Source: Pagrus major
Lineage: Eukaryota > Chordata > Actinopteri > Spariformes > Sparidae
Reading direction: 5' to 3'
Assembly: GCF_040436345.1 (NCBI RefSeq)
Contig: NC_133230.1
Coordinates: 14,766,197 to 14,830,196, forward strand
Length of the DNA: 64,000 bases
The notes beneath the pieces were generated by a model. The model saw only the letters and a list, made by a program, of their open reading frames with translations, had not been told where the DNA came from and made no database searches. Below, piece by piece: positions 45,019 through 57,640 of this stretch. The stretch's first letter is position 1, and each line of letters begins with the position of its first letter. Both the position numbers and the translations under genes were made by a program.

Positions 45019-47155
45019 AAGCTGGACGCCGTTGCTGAGCTCTTGCTGGACTCTTGACTGATCAATCCTGGTCCGGACCTCAACGAGCATGAACTCCTCA
45101 TAACCACTTCTACGTTTTTCTTTCATTCATGGATCTTCTTTTATTGATATGTCAGGGTGTTCTGCTCCAAGCTCGTCAAAGTATGTTTATTTTTTAACAA
45201 GTCACCTTCTTTTTTTGTGTTACTTCTCTCTGGGTGCTGACTGAAATAAATGAGGTGTAGCTGTAAAAAAAAAGAAAAAAGAAAAAGCTGGACAAGAAAA
45301 CAAATAAGCGGCGACAACTTGACAAGAAGCACTTAATGAGATTTGGCGAAAAGCCACCAAGAGACTGAAATCTGCCTTCTCCGGAGTAATGTTTCCTGCA
45401 GTACGTCTGATCATTTCCTGCTTTCAAGACTAAACAATGTGAATTTGTAACTGAAGTCCAGAATGTCGTCGCCCGGAGCAGCACGGTCCCGGTGCCAAGA
45501 CCGACGCCGGGTCTTTGTCTTCCTGTAAACATTTGCTGTGATCCCGTCACTTCTTCATCGCTGTACTTGTGTTGTCGCAATAGTCTTCTGCTGAACGCTC
45601 GTGGATGATTTTTGCCTTAGTGAATGGTGGCATCTGCTATTTTTAAAAGACATTTCTATTATTTTTGCCTTAATGTGTCAGTCGGGTCGGGCAGCATCAC
45701 ATCGGTTCATCCTGTTTTAAATGAGTTAGTTGTATCCTTTGATGCCAGATCACTGTGAAGGGACATTCAGAGGTTGTTGGGCGGAGAGCAGCAATAGCTG
45801 AAGTTATAATCCTTAAGATTTCAAGGCTTGGTTGATTTGGCATCACCTGTGGTTGCCGTGGTAACAGCAAGTGCAATTTTGACATGACAGCAGGCTACTG
45901 CAGCCAACCACCAGGGGGCGATTGAGGTGTTCTGGCTTCACTTCGGGCAGGCTGTCATGTCATCCATCTTTATTACAGTCACTGGTGCAGCCAAACGAGC
46001 TCAAGTTTTATTATAGAAGTCGATAATTGGCCATTTTTCCATCACGTTTCCATCGGCTACTGTGAATGTTAGGAGTTGGGCGCGTTGAGATGAACAGTTA
46101 ATTCTTCCAGAAGAAGACGGTCCAACGAGATGACGGGAAGACAGATTTTCAATGGAAAACTGCACAAAAACAGGCCGGAAATGCCTCAGTGAGGCTGATA
46201 CCAATGTTTTGAGAAGTAATGCTGTATCACATTCTTATCTCCTCTCCTGCCGACTCCACCACTAACAAAGAAAACCACTACATAGAGAGGTAAAGCCTGA
46301 CTTTATCTAGGTTGATGGACTACTTCTGAAAAAATGCTGACCATAAATAGTATTAAAAAAAATGGGAAAATCGTAAGGATTATAATGTAAACATCACACA
46401 CAGTCTTGTTTCTCGGCTTGTACAATAATGAAAGCTGCACTTCAGTTTGGTTGAGGTCGTTCCATCATGTAGTTTTTTATCAGTGTCCTTCTTTTATTTT
46501 TCATTATTTGACATCTGTGTGGTGAATCGAGCCGATCTCTTTGCATGAAAAAAAAAAACATTTCCATCACAGTCACCAGCTCAGATGGACTGTCAGGGAA
46601 TAAAGCAATACACAAAGTGTAATTCACTCGCTCACAATTGATGGGATTAGGTGGGAATTTGGGGGGAAAAGAAGCCTTAAAGAATAAATGTGTGGCCACC
46701 AGTGTGAAAAGAAGAGAATCTGGGCCACTTCAAAGCATTTAAGACTAAAAATGCCTTCGCCCGAATGCGTTCGAAAGCCTTATTGTAATTAAAAAAACAT
46801 GAGGGTGATGAAAGACACATTTGAACAAACACGATGCCAAATTCTTCACGAAGAGAGCCGCTGAAGTTACCGTTTAAAGAGTGGAGCATGGGTCAAGAAG
46901 GACATTTTCTCTTAGGCTTAGGAGTTTTTAAAAATGTAAAAAAACATTACCAACATGTTGGGATGCAACAGATGCTTTCCAGTTTACACATACAGTACAC
47001 CAGCTTTCTTCTGTTTTTTTCTTGAGTTGTTCAACATGTTCTTTGTGGTCAGGTATGAATATGTACTGTGGACCACCATGTTTCTTTTTTCTTTTTGATT
47101 GTGGTATTTGTTTTAAGGGGAATGAAATAAAACTCTATGTATGTGACACAGCTTT
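45019..47155 (+). other. zdhhc3: Probable long 3' untranslated region of zdhhc3
   Basis: No other gene lies on the plus strand after the stop codon. Perfect AATAAA hexamers occur at about 45243 (early) and at 47126-47131 (GAAATAAAACTCTATG). The later one would give a leader-to-end trailer of about 2.1 kb. Long AT-rich runs and no coding frame support untranslated DNA. Confidence 0.45.
47126..47131 (+). promoter_or_regulatory. zdhhc3: Candidate distal poly(A) signal of zdhhc3
   Basis: AATAAA followed within 25 bp by a GT-rich stretch (CTATGTATGTGACACAGC) is a good cleavage-site context. Confidence 0.45.
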
Positions 47156-49044
47156 CGGTTAAGTTTTATCTATTTTGCTTTAATTTTTGGCAGATAAGAG
47201 CCTCTCATAGTAATCAGCCTACAGCGAGATATAGCTCAGTAGCAAGGCAAACATGAAAAGTTCAATTACATCCAGATGTTCTGCTGCTGTCTGGCAACAC
47301 AGCGGACCACCAGACTACACAGACTGTGAGAGTCGTCAACTCATCCTCAGGAATCCGCCATGAGAAATGTTTTTAATTTCAGAATCCAACTCGGCGTCAG
47401 GAATCAAGAATAACGTCACAGAAATAGCCAATTTTCTCGCTGATGGTTTGCTCATGTAGATCATTTAGAGGTATTAAATGGACTGTTTCATAACAAAACG
47501 TCCTTGTAGTACGTTAACATGACTGTTGTCTTTAAAATGATAGTTTACTTTTGTTATCTATCTTTAACACGCGTCTGTCAAAGTACAGATGGGGAAGGCA
47601 TCGTGAACACTTTACGTATTTGAGACTACAGTGTAAAATCAATAAAACTGTAAAAATTCACTGTAAAAGTATGAAAATATATATATAAAAACAGTTACCA
47701 TACCCCCCATTTTATTTTTGTTTTATTTCTCAACGATTCACAACCTTTGCACCTTTATTTTATTATATTTGTGAAGCCTGTGTGGTTGTCTGTTGGCCGT
47801 CGTCTGAAAACGTCAGGAATGACACTCAAAAATCAACTATCTCACCAAAAGGAGCTTTAAAGTATATTAATATATATATTATAAAGCACATTATGTACAA
47901 CATGACATAAATAATGTCTCTGTTGCAGTGAGGCATCTGAGAGGGCTTCAAACTGATTAATGTTTGTCTTCTATTTTTACAAAACGTATTTAAAGGAAGG
48001 GAACCGGACAAATGGAGCATAAAGCTCACTGCGCGGGAAGATGCAGGCTAGCTCAAGGCTAACATCACGTCCAGCCTCATTAACTTCAGTGAATGCAAAG
48101 AGAGATGCCGCCGAGCTAAACGAGAAATGAGAAGCCCCCTGTTTGCTGCAGGAAGACAAACCTGCACATCCAGTCGAATACAAGTGTAATTCAAACTGTA
48201 ATTCACCTCCAACTCAATTCATCTGGATGTAGAATAAAAGCTTTTCTGTTCGTGGAGCAAAGCCGTCACGAACATCCGACAGTATCTGAGTGATGCAGAC
48301 GAGAATCTTGTTTGTCAGATGAGATGTTTATTCCATAATTCCGTGATTCTTCTCTCAGCGGAGATGACATTTTACATTTTACACACCCTCTTTGAGTGTT
48401 TTTCCTATTAACAGAATATATTTACACTTTTACAAATGTTTGTTTCACATAAGACACATTATGAAGAGTTTATATCAGAGCTCACAGAGTCGCTCCCTCT
48501 AATCACACGCACTCTCGATTGGCGTTAAAAAGGTCAACGTGTTTAAATTTGTTTATGCAGCCGCGGCCTCGGATTAAAGCGGCAACCGAGCTGCACATAC
48601 TTTAAGTTGAATAGTAACCAACAAAGCAAAATCAGTCTCTTTTTCTAATCTTCTGCTGAGACTGAACAAAGGTTGTTGTCCTCTGAGAAGCTCTGGTATC
48701 AACGCTCAAAACTTTATTGATTCACAAGAGTTGCTGATAAATTTACTGTACCATTAACTCGTCAATGTCACACATCTTGATCACATTTCGGTGGTTTTTC
48801 TAACCTCTGTGTACAACCACATCTAACGTTTATGTGCACACGGATATAAATACATCACACTCAGGGCCATGCCGCTGTCACAGAGCTAAGATATGTGGCT
48901 ACTGCAAAGCTCTGGCTGGTTATATTACAGTGAGAGTGGGTTTCACAGGTAGATGGTTTACCCTCATGTCATGCGGTTAACTGGAGAAAAAGCCAGGCAC
49001 CAAAACATCTTCAGGTTCAAAAGCAAGGATTAAAGATATACATG

Positions 49045-50056
49045 TTTAAAGGAATAGTTCGGGGGAATATGCTGATCTGCTTTTATTGCTGACAGTTAGA
49101 CGAGAAGTTCGATACGACTCATGTCGGTGCGTTAAAGCAGACAGTTAGCTTAGCTTAGCATTGCACCTGGAAACAGGGGGAAACAGCTAGCCTGGTGAAT
49201 TTTAAATTTAGTGGTTCGATTTTTCAATACATTTTACTAAACTTAACACTTAACCTTCTGTTAAACCATAAATTGTTAGTTATATACCTCAGTTTTTGTA
49301 CAGTTTAAACAAACAAGATATGTGTTAGCCTTATTAGCAATCTTTAGCGATGCTAGTAGGGGGAGTTTGTCACCTTTGGGGAGAGCTAAGCTTGCTAAGC
49401 TAATCAGCTACATGCTCTAGTTACATATTAATCAGACAGACATCAGTGATATAATTTTTACTTATCTTACTCCCAGTGGGATGACTAGAACACACAATTT
49501 CATAAAGCGTAGAAGCACCTTCTATAAAACCATCAATTGTAATGGTACTTTAACATCTTAGCTTTATATTAGCCTTATTAGTGAACTTTAGAGATGCTAG
49601 TAGGTGGAGTTTGTTAGCTTTTGAGAGAGCTAGGCTCCCCGTTTCTAGCCTGTATGCTAAGCTAACTGGCTACTTGCTTCAGCTTCATATTAATCAGCTA
49701 GTACGGTTTCCCCCCCCCCCCAAAATCTGTCTCTTCCCTCTGCGGCTGTTGAATAATTGAATAAAAGGCCTCCAAAAACCTGCGTTAATCTAGTATTTTC
49801 TGCACTTTTGCATTATTTATACAGATTCAACATATGATGATGACATATTACCAGGTGAATATTGAGTTTTAGAGAGCTAAGCTAGCAGTGTCCCCCTGTT
49901 TCTAGCCTGTATGCTAACCTAAGCTAACTAGCTCCTAGCCTCCTGCTTCATATTTACCATACACACACGAGAGTGGCGTCAATCTTCTCATCTAACTCTC
50001 TGCAGAAAAAAAGCTAATAAGCATAACATCCCCAGATTTTTAAGCTATTCCTTTAA
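49045..50056. mobile_element. Palindromic AGCTTAGC-rich element, about 1 kb, with internal reiteration
   Basis: Left end TTTAAAGGAATAGTTCGGGG and right end (reversed) TTAAAGGAATAGCTTAAAAA are terminal inverted repeats. Inside are GTTAGCTTAGCTTAGCATTG, GGAAACAGGGGGAAACAGCT, and a block with GAGATGCTAGTAGGTGGAGTTTG and TTTCTAGCCTGTATGCTAA that occurs two to three times (about 49325-49440, 49565-49700, 49865-49960). No protein is encoded. This is a large non-autonomous DNA element, swollen by internal repetition. Confidence 0.6.
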
Positions 50057-51443
50057 CTAATGCAAACATATCCAGGATCCCAAAACGTGGAGGCACAAAC
50101 AAATTCACCTCCGATATCGCTGCCTGTTATGTGTGGCCGTGAGTGATCTACACCTGCTGAAAGATCCTGCGTGGCGAAGTACAGCCCTGCGATGAAACGT
50201 CACTCAGCCGGCTTTTAATATAAGAGCTGTATAATCACATTGTCACTGCAGTCACATTAATAGGGATGCATGTAAATCACACGATACAAAACCTGCACAG
50301 CAGCAGTTGGAAGGACATCTGATATATTTGTGCATTGCTGCTGTGGGACATTACACACAGGTATTATAGCTACCATTATGCACTCATGATATGTATCCAA
50401 ACAGCAAAGTGTGATCTTAAAATACCGTTCAATCAAGCGACCTTTTGATATCACATCCAGGCAAGTCCCTGTGTACTTATAGTATGCTTTCTTAGCTGAT
50501 TTATGTTGACAGAAACGTCCCTCGAGTAGCACGTATTGCCATTTCTCTGCTCAATTATTAATCCTCAAAGCTCCCTCGCCGTTACACACATCACAGTGTT
50601 ATGAGATTTAAAGGAAGTATAATGTTATTGCACTCAGCTCCGGAGACGTCGCGGGGGGGGCCAGGTGTGTCTATGAAATCCCGAGAGATGAGGGAGTGAT
50701 GGACTGATATATTCGTGATGTGCAACAGAATAATATGAGATTGCAAACGCAGGGCACATAAAGCTCAAACGGCAATCGAAAAGGCCATGTGATGTCTCTT
50801 TTGCTGGAGAGACAGTTGGGCCACTTCAGTCAGTTTTAATAAAACGAAGCAGCTCACAGGGGACGTCACTCTGATGTGGCCCGACCCTCCAGGATGCTTT
50901 GGTGTGAGCTATATGTGGAACATGCACACATCTATATATCGTGAAATGGAAGACCAGCTGCCTCTGTAAAACGTGTGTCATGCTCGTATCTTAAGGGTTA
51001 AGGTTCAAGCTGTCAGGAAAAGGCAAATGAAAAGTAAAAAGAAAGACCCGGGCGGACAGCGAGTTCTCACCAGGGATGAGCCTTTCAGCGCTACATTAGT
51101 GTTATTACTCGTGATAATACAGGCGCACCTCGTTCGCTAAGTGCTTCATTCACAACATCGCCTCGAGCATGCATAAGAATGCAACGTCGGTGTAGGATGT
51201 TTACAGTGAGTGTCGTCGTAACTTAAGGAAATATGAGAATTAAGAAAGCTTTGGTGATCCGAGGGCTGAAATACGTAACGCACAGGCTGATTAATTAATG
51301 GTGACATCGTGCGCGTAGCAGATGATGCTCGTTGTCCGATGCTCATGGACCCAAACGACTGACTTCAGGTCAGTCGGTCAGTTTAGCGCACAGGTTCTCA
51401 AATCATGTACTACATAAAGTTTATTGTATTTTCTCTCTCGCCC

Positions 51444-52047
51444 TTTAAAGGAATAGTAATATTTTGAGAAATGCTCTAATGTCCTGTCTTTTACTGAGAG
51501 TCAGGGCTCCAGACTCACTTTTTTACATTGGTGGCAGTGCTGGCCTTCGTTTAGGTTCACCAAATAAAACATTTTTTAATTTTTTAACAAATTATTTAAA
51601 TGATTGATTAACAATTTTTGGGCGCATGTGCAACCACTATGGTCGCAACCCAGAGCCCTGAGAGTTAGACGGAAAGATTGATACCACTCTCAAGTACGTC
51701 CATTAAATGTGAAGAGACGGTTAGCTTAGCTTAGTTTAGCATACAGACTGGAAACAGAGGGGAACAGCTAGCATGACTCCGTCCAAACGTAAGAAAATCT
51801 GCCTCTTTTTTGTTTAATCTGCACAAAAAACAAGTGCAAAATTGTTTCATTGAGCTTTAGAGGTTCTGATGTTGTTCCCTTCAGACAGAGCCCGGCTTGC
51901 TGTTTCCCCTCTTCCACTCATAATGCTAAGCTAAGCTAACCAGCCACAAGCATCAGCTTAATATTATCCAGACAGACGTGAAAGTGGTATCAATCATCTC
52001 ATAAAACAAATTAGTGTATTTCCCAAAATGTCAGATTATTCCTTTGA
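51444..52047. mobile_element. Second palindromic AGCTTAGC-rich element, about 0.6 kb
   Basis: Left end CTTTAAAGGAATAGTAATAT and right end (reversed) TCAAAGGAATAATCTGACAT give terminal inverted repeats. GTTAGCTTAGCTTAGTTTAG, CTGGAAACAGAGGGGAACAG and ATAATGCTAAGCTAAGCTAA link it to 49045-50056. About 51510-51660 does not fit the family and may be a later insertion. Confidence 0.6.
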
Positions 52048-52531
52048 ATCTCTTCCCTTCCTTTCCTTCCTGTTGTGTTAGCTCATGCCTTGTTGTGCTG
52101 TCGTTGACTAAAGCTAATATAATTTTTGCTTCGTTGTAAGCCTGTGGACAAAGATGATTTTTTTTTTAGAGCTTCTGGGAAACTGGGCACAGGCATCCAT
52201 TAGCTTGTCTCCTCTAGCCAGACTGTAGCTGTGCCACAATCAGACTGGCTGAAGGCCAACATCTCCTCTGATTTTAGAAAAAAAGCCTAAAGAAGGCTGC
52301 AGCTGAGCCAGCAGGATGTCTCAGCCTACATGGCGACGAAAGTTACTTAGCTGGAAGTTCGCTCACTGTAGTGCAGGAAGAGAAAGTCTTCAATGAAAAA
52401 CAGAATCGACCAAATCCACTTACAGAACTTCACTATTCTTTGGTGTTAAAATCAGAGGAGACGGAGAGTAAGACACGCTACATACAGTCAGCTGGAGCCG
52501 GACTGCACTGAGCTAGAGGAGACAAGATGTA

Positions 52532-54371
52532 TTATTCGTCCTTGGCGACGGCGTTCTGATGTCCATCCTGCGGTGAAACCCTCTGCAGCACTAACAAACC
52601 GGAGAAGGTCAGGGAGATCCCGACCCACCACAACGTCATCTGGGCTTCACCAAAGATCAGCTGCCCCAGGAAAGCCTGCAGGGAGGAAAGCATCAGGGTT
52701 TCTCCTTGGTCAAAATAAATTACATCCAACAGCCAATAAGGAAGCCTCGATGGGATAAGGACTTGAACTTTGACAAGGAAGAAGCCTAAATCACTGCGAC
52801 AAGTTATTTCTGAATATAGTCCAGCCTATTTTCTAAAATAAAGCCGCTTATGCAAGAACGAAAATGATGTGAGGTCACTCTGAAATGAATTTACACTCCA
52901 CTACAGTCTGCGGAAAAGTGTGTGAGAGAGGCTGTTTACTTACGGAGGATATGAAGTTGGAGGCGGTGGTGGTCACAGTGGTTCGGGTGGAGGAAGATGA
53001 GTACCTGAGTGCTTTGGCGAGGAAGGTCCACATCACAGCATTGCAGGTGAAGAGCAGGCCGCCACACAGCAGCCTCAGAGGGATATGGAGCTGAGAAACA
53101 CAGACAATAACACGTCACCTGGAGCTGAGGCCTCGAATATCCAGTAGTGGATGTAGTATGCTGTTCAGTACTTTAACTGAAGAAAAGTAGAAATACCACA
53201 AATTAAAAATACTTTACAAGTTCAAAGTTCTGCATGCAAAATGTACTCGAACTATCCGAAGCAAAAACGCTCTTAATGTGAAAGAATGAGAGGGATCCCG
53301 GTGTGACATTATTATTTATCATGTTATAGGATTTATTTAATAGATGCATTAATGTTTATGTTGCATTTTCATGTTAAGTTGCTACTATCACCTATTTTAT
53401 ACATTTTAAAGGTCCTGTTTGTAGAAAAAAAAGGCAGCCGGCTGTCCTACGATCCCAAAGCATCAGTTTTTGACTCAAAAATCAACTTTTCCTACAAATA
53501 AAGTCCTTTAAGGTAGTTTTGTGTACAACACAACAATGTAATGACATAAAACACACAGTATTTGAAGTTTAAAGTGACATTAAATGAAAATACTCCAGTA
53601 AAGTAAAAGTACCTCAAAGTTGTATTGGGAAAATGTACTCGATTACATTAAACACAGACATAACAACTCGACCAGGACATTACGTGGTGATGGAGTCAGG
53701 TCCCTGTGTGTGTCTGACGTCTCATGACGCATTCACACCTGGTGGTGAATATTAACAGCAGTGACATCCACCTGCACCTCATCTTTTATTTTGAAAGGTC
53801 ACAGCTTGACGTCTCCGACAGCCGCCTGCAGATGTGTGTGACATCACCGCGTGACGTGTGCGTCGAGCGTGAAGGTCACACGAGAAAACCTGACCCCGTT
53901 TCCATCAACACGCTGAGACAAGTTTGAACAAAACAACGCGATAACACACAAACACACACACTGCAATGTCATTGAGCAGCACGCGGACACGGCACGAGAG
54001 CACAGCTGCTGCATACGGGCTCCCCCCCCCCCCCCCCCACACCAGCGCGAGGTGGTGCTGATGCTGAGGGGAGAAACCCCCCCAACTTCCCTCTGTGAGG
54101 AGAAGAAACCACCCGGCTCGCGGGCAAATGAACGCTGCATTATTCACGCCGCGTTAATAATTCACGCAACTTTAAAACCGCGGCGGTGCCTCACCCGGTC
54201 ACACGCGGTAGTTTCGTCCGCCTGTCTGAATTTGCGCTGCTCTCCCCACGTCCGGAGTCCGGTTTCACACACTCCCTTCAGGTAGTCGGCTCCGAGGGAC
54301 AGCTTGGCCGACGACGACGCCACGGCCCCGAGGAAACCCGCCAGCAGCGCGTAGAAAACTCCCGGGAACAT
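52532..54371 (-). CDS. tmem42: Transmembrane protein 42, three exons, about 129 aa
   Basis: Coding exons on the minus strand are 54371-54273, 53090-52944 and 52675-52532 (99, 147 and 144 nt), all phase 0. The start MFPGVFYALLAGFLGAVASS matches the GVF--L-AG-FGA-AA-SAKL region of human TMEM42; then LSLGADYLKG, GGLLFTCNAVMWTFLAKAL, TTTASNFISSAFLGQLIFGE and WWVGISLTFSGLLVL. Four hydrophobic segments span the chain; the arrangement is like half of an EamA/DMT-type transporter, but no substrate is known. The first donor (GGGA|GTGTGTGAAAC) is weak, chosen because it alone gives phase 0 and the family alignment; reading through it would add an unrelated tail. Human is 159 aa with a longer N-terminus that is not seen here. 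The leader carries a (CAG)9 run. Confidence 0.85.
53406..53511. mobile_element. Small inverted-repeat element in tmem42 intron 1
   Basis: TTAAAGGTCCTGTTTGTAGA at the left and its mirror CCTACAAATAAAGTCCTTTA at the right are terminal inverted repeats about 106 bp apart. The inner phrase GACTCAAAAATCAACTTTTC recurs, reversed, in the element at 60441-60549. Confidence 0.6.
54022..54038 (+). repeat. Poly-C tract in tmem42 intron 1
   Basis: A run of about 16 C within GGGCTCCCC...CCACACCAG. Confidence 0.85.
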
Positions 54372-54422
54372 GTTGACGATGACGGAGGAGGCGCATAACT
54401 CTCTACTCCATCTTTGACGTCC

Positions 54423-54449
54423 CTGCTGCTGCTGCTGCTGCTGCTGCTG
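54423..54449 (+). repeat. (CTG)9 triplet run in the tmem42 leader, (CAG)9 on the sense strand
   Basis: Nine uninterrupted CTG units on the plus strand lie 52 bp upstream of the tmem42 start codon, so they read as CAG in the likely 5' untranslated region. Confidence 0.85.
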
Positions 54450-54485
54450 GTGGAGGAGCTGCTGATGTAGCTGCCGCCTGCATGC

Positions 54486-54529
54486 TTGTGTATGTGTGTG
54501 TGCGCGTGCGTGCGTGTGTGTGTGTGTGT
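54486..54529 (+). repeat. TG/CG dinucleotide microsatellite
   Basis: TGTGTATGTGTGTGTGCGCG-like run with alternating TG and CG, just upstream of the triplet run and in the likely tmem42 promoter. Confidence 0.8.
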
Positions 54530-55426
54530 CACTGTTGCGGCACGTTCCCCCCCTGCACTGTCTCGAGACAGCCGTCCGGTGGCAGTCACACAACACATGG
54601 TCAGCCCGGAGCAGAGCTGTGGTTGGTTGGACTCAAAAAAATGAAGTAGCAGCCAGCAGCAGCAGCCGCCTGTGGCATTCTGGGAAGTGTAGTCCCATCA
54701 TCTCATAACCTTTAACTGGATGATTGATGACTTTGAAGCTGCCTCCAAGACATTTTTTTTTAGTAATTTAATCACATATTTTGATTAAAGGAGGAGTCTT
54801 GATCATTAATCGACAGCGAATTGACGACTCCTCCTTATTTCTTCTGGAGGACGATCGATGCTAATGTAATGTCCTTGAGTAAAAGTATGACTCCATTTGA
54901 TCCAGACTACCTCCAGCATACTGATGAGCCGCGTTATAAAGGCTCATTACGCTAAAAACACCACGGCGTATAAGTGGAATGGATGGGAGGAGCGTACGTC
55001 TGTGTGGAGGCAGTCGCATATATTCACATTATCCTCGTTTCCTGTCCTTTATAGAGAGACGGGCCCGTCAGAGAGGTGGTCCCAGAACCAGACCACATTA
55101 TTCTCCTGATCAGGAGTAGATAGTGGAGTCCTCGTGAATATATGGGCCTGTAGTGACTATTAATCTGAGCGTTTTCTATTAAAGACAAGAGGCATCAGAG
55201 ACGGACTAGTCTGTCTATTCATCACAGTTTGGCGGCTGAACATTTGGTCAGAGATGGAGCGACGATGACGACAGAATGATGTCAGTGTTGAAATGGACTT
55301 AAAGACCCTGCTTCCATAGAAAAGATGATTCTAGCCTTATTTTATTTTTTTAATCATTAAACCATACATATCTTTACAAAAAACGGCAGATAATCCATTT
55401 ACACCCGTTACCCTAACGCTCCACCA

Positions 55427-55960
55427 AGCTAGGCTAGCAGAAGCTAGGCTGTAGGCTAGTTAGGCTAGTTCAAACAGGACTAGCTAGCTTGAATTACTTT
55501 AATTCTTAGCACGATAGCTACTGCCTCATTTGTATGTGATCACAGTCACAAAGAGTATCTAAATTAGCATTTTTCATTTACCTACAGGAAATGATAAGGC
55601 CGGAAATGTCAGCTAATGGAGGTTTAGCTAAGGCTAGCTGGAGCTAACTGAACTTTTGATAAGTTTCCACAGTAAATAACTGCCCGTTGAAAGCTAACTC
55701 GCAATTAATTGACTTACTAGCTTCCATTATAATCAAGCTTAGCTAGCCAAAGCTAGGCTAGTTTTAACAGCACAAGCTAGTTTAAATTACTTTAGATGAA
55801 TTACTCTCCATCTCAACTCATCATTATGATGCTGCCTCCGGGATAACAGGTATCATGATGTCAGATAAAAAACTTTATTTTTCATTTACCTACAGGGAAT
55901 AACTAGGGAGGAAATGTCAGCTAATTTAGCTTTAGCTAAGGCTAGCCAGAGCTAACTGAC
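55427..55960 (+). repeat. Two tandem copies of a CTAGGCTAG-rich block
   Basis: Copy 1 (about 55427-55660) and copy 2 (about 55730-55960) share, in order, AAGCTAGGCTAG, a CTAGTTCAAACAG/CTAGTTTTAACAG stretch, AATTACTTTA, CATTTACCTACAGG, GGAAATGTCAGCTAAT and TTTAGCTAAGGCTAGC. They differ at many sites, so the duplication is not recent. TAGC and CTAG words are strongly over-represented. Confidence 0.65.
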
Positions 55961-57640
55961 CCCTGTGATCTCACCAGCTAGCTTTAGCTTAATTTAAACC
56001 TGGATTAGCTGTTTTTTGGCCTCAAATTGTGAACACAGCATCGACATGTTATCACCTGAGGTAAAAATGAGCACATGTGTTAATGATAACATCTGACTCT
56101 GTAAGGTGGTTCAGTAATTGTCCCAGCAAGTCTCGACAGTGAGCCCATAATACAAAATATCAGGACCATGACACTGAAGAGCTGAATTCATTTTCATTGT
56201 TGTTGCTACCATTGTTTTTACTAGCTACGCACATCACACTGTGTGTCTTGTCTTACTCAGTCTTGATCAAATATGTCCGTACTGTTTCTGCATTTACTGG
56301 CAGCGTTCCCAAATCCTCCAGAGACAATTACATCACATCTTGGAGGTGATCTCATCATTTTCTCAACTAGGCCAAGTGTAAGCCTAGTTTTCTGGCCAGT
56401 AGATGTCTCCAATGTGCTTCAGAGAAACACATCCACCACCACCGCCTGCCGTGGATGTAAATCACTGACTTACAGCCTGCGTACATTTATTCCTGCAGCT
56501 CATGTAGCAGGTTGAGGCAACAATTAGTTTGAAATACTGCACGTTTTGCCTGTTGATGCTTTGACGACTTGCAGCCACAGCTCTGTATTACCTCTCCTTC
56601 TTGACATTTGCGAGATAATAAAAATCTTAATTAGCCAGTAAAGAAGCCATCGTGGCATTATTGCTGCTTTGAATGCTTCTGGAAATGTCAAGTTAAGTTG
56701 TAAAAGTGGTTTTGACTCAGGAGGTGATAAGGTTGAGTCCTTAAAGGAAATTAGATGCACAAAAAACAAGGAGGGTAATAAAACAGGCACACAACAATGC
56801 AGGGCTGGTGTGTGTGTGTGTGTTTTCCTGTTGTCTGTGGAAAAGGATATTAAAGTGGCGAGCAGTGACAGCGCAGAGGAAAAGAAAGTAAGGTGGTGTT
56901 TCTGTCACCGCTTCCTCTGCTCTCATCTCGCTGCAACAAGCTTCAGGGAGACGACCGTCCTCAGACTGTCTCATTTTTGACACCGCTATCTTTTCTTGAC
57001 TGTCTGCTTAACAGAAAAAGTCTAAAAACCAAGTCGAGCCATTAGCTGTTCTTCTCTCTGCTCCTCTGACAAACACAAAAAAGTGTCAAGTGAGAGCGTG
57101 AATCCAGGGTCCGTTTGGTCCTGTTCATCTGAGCCATAATTGAGCCCACAGAGAGCTTTATCGCCACCTTTATTGAAGGTCTGTCACAGCCGTCCTGTAT
57201 CTCTGTCCACCTTTTGTGCTTTCGGTCCTGGAAGGTGATATAATAAGGAAGAAAATCCTCAAAGTGCCGGCTTAATGAGTGTAACAACTTTCACTGTGAC
57301 CTTTAACTCAGCTGTCAGATACTTGCGGACAGAAATAGATTGTGAAGATTAAAAAGAATGACGAAACCATTAAAACAGTGGATCCAAATGGATATTTTTC
57401 CATTTTGTCGCACTTTTCCCTTTCTGTTATGCCTTTACATGTATTTTCATAATTACACCTGAATATTATCAGTCAGGTTTTGCTGGTAGTTGTGTTGAAA
57501 CGCCACTGGGAAAATAAAATGCAAAGTTATATTGAATGAAATTATGGATTTATCTTGTTTTAACACTGTTGGAATAATTTGGGATAATGTAAGTACACGA
57601 CAAAATATTTTATATACTGTAGATCTCCTTGTTTGTGAGG

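Larger units (their letters stand above)
47156..52531. other. Gene-free stretch where TGM4 lies in human
   Basis: In human, TGM4 lies between ZDHHC3 and TMEM42. Here no transglutaminase exon or any other coding exon was recognised. The stretch holds two large palindromic repeat elements (49045-50056 and 51444-52047); 47156-49044 and 50057-51443 show only AT-rich single-copy-looking DNA with short chance frames. Confidence 0.55.

Noticed and set aside
45194-45580. 128-codon minus frame in the zdhhc3 trailer
   Set aside because: It is rich in Phe runs from poly-A/T tracts on the other strand and has no homology that I recognise.
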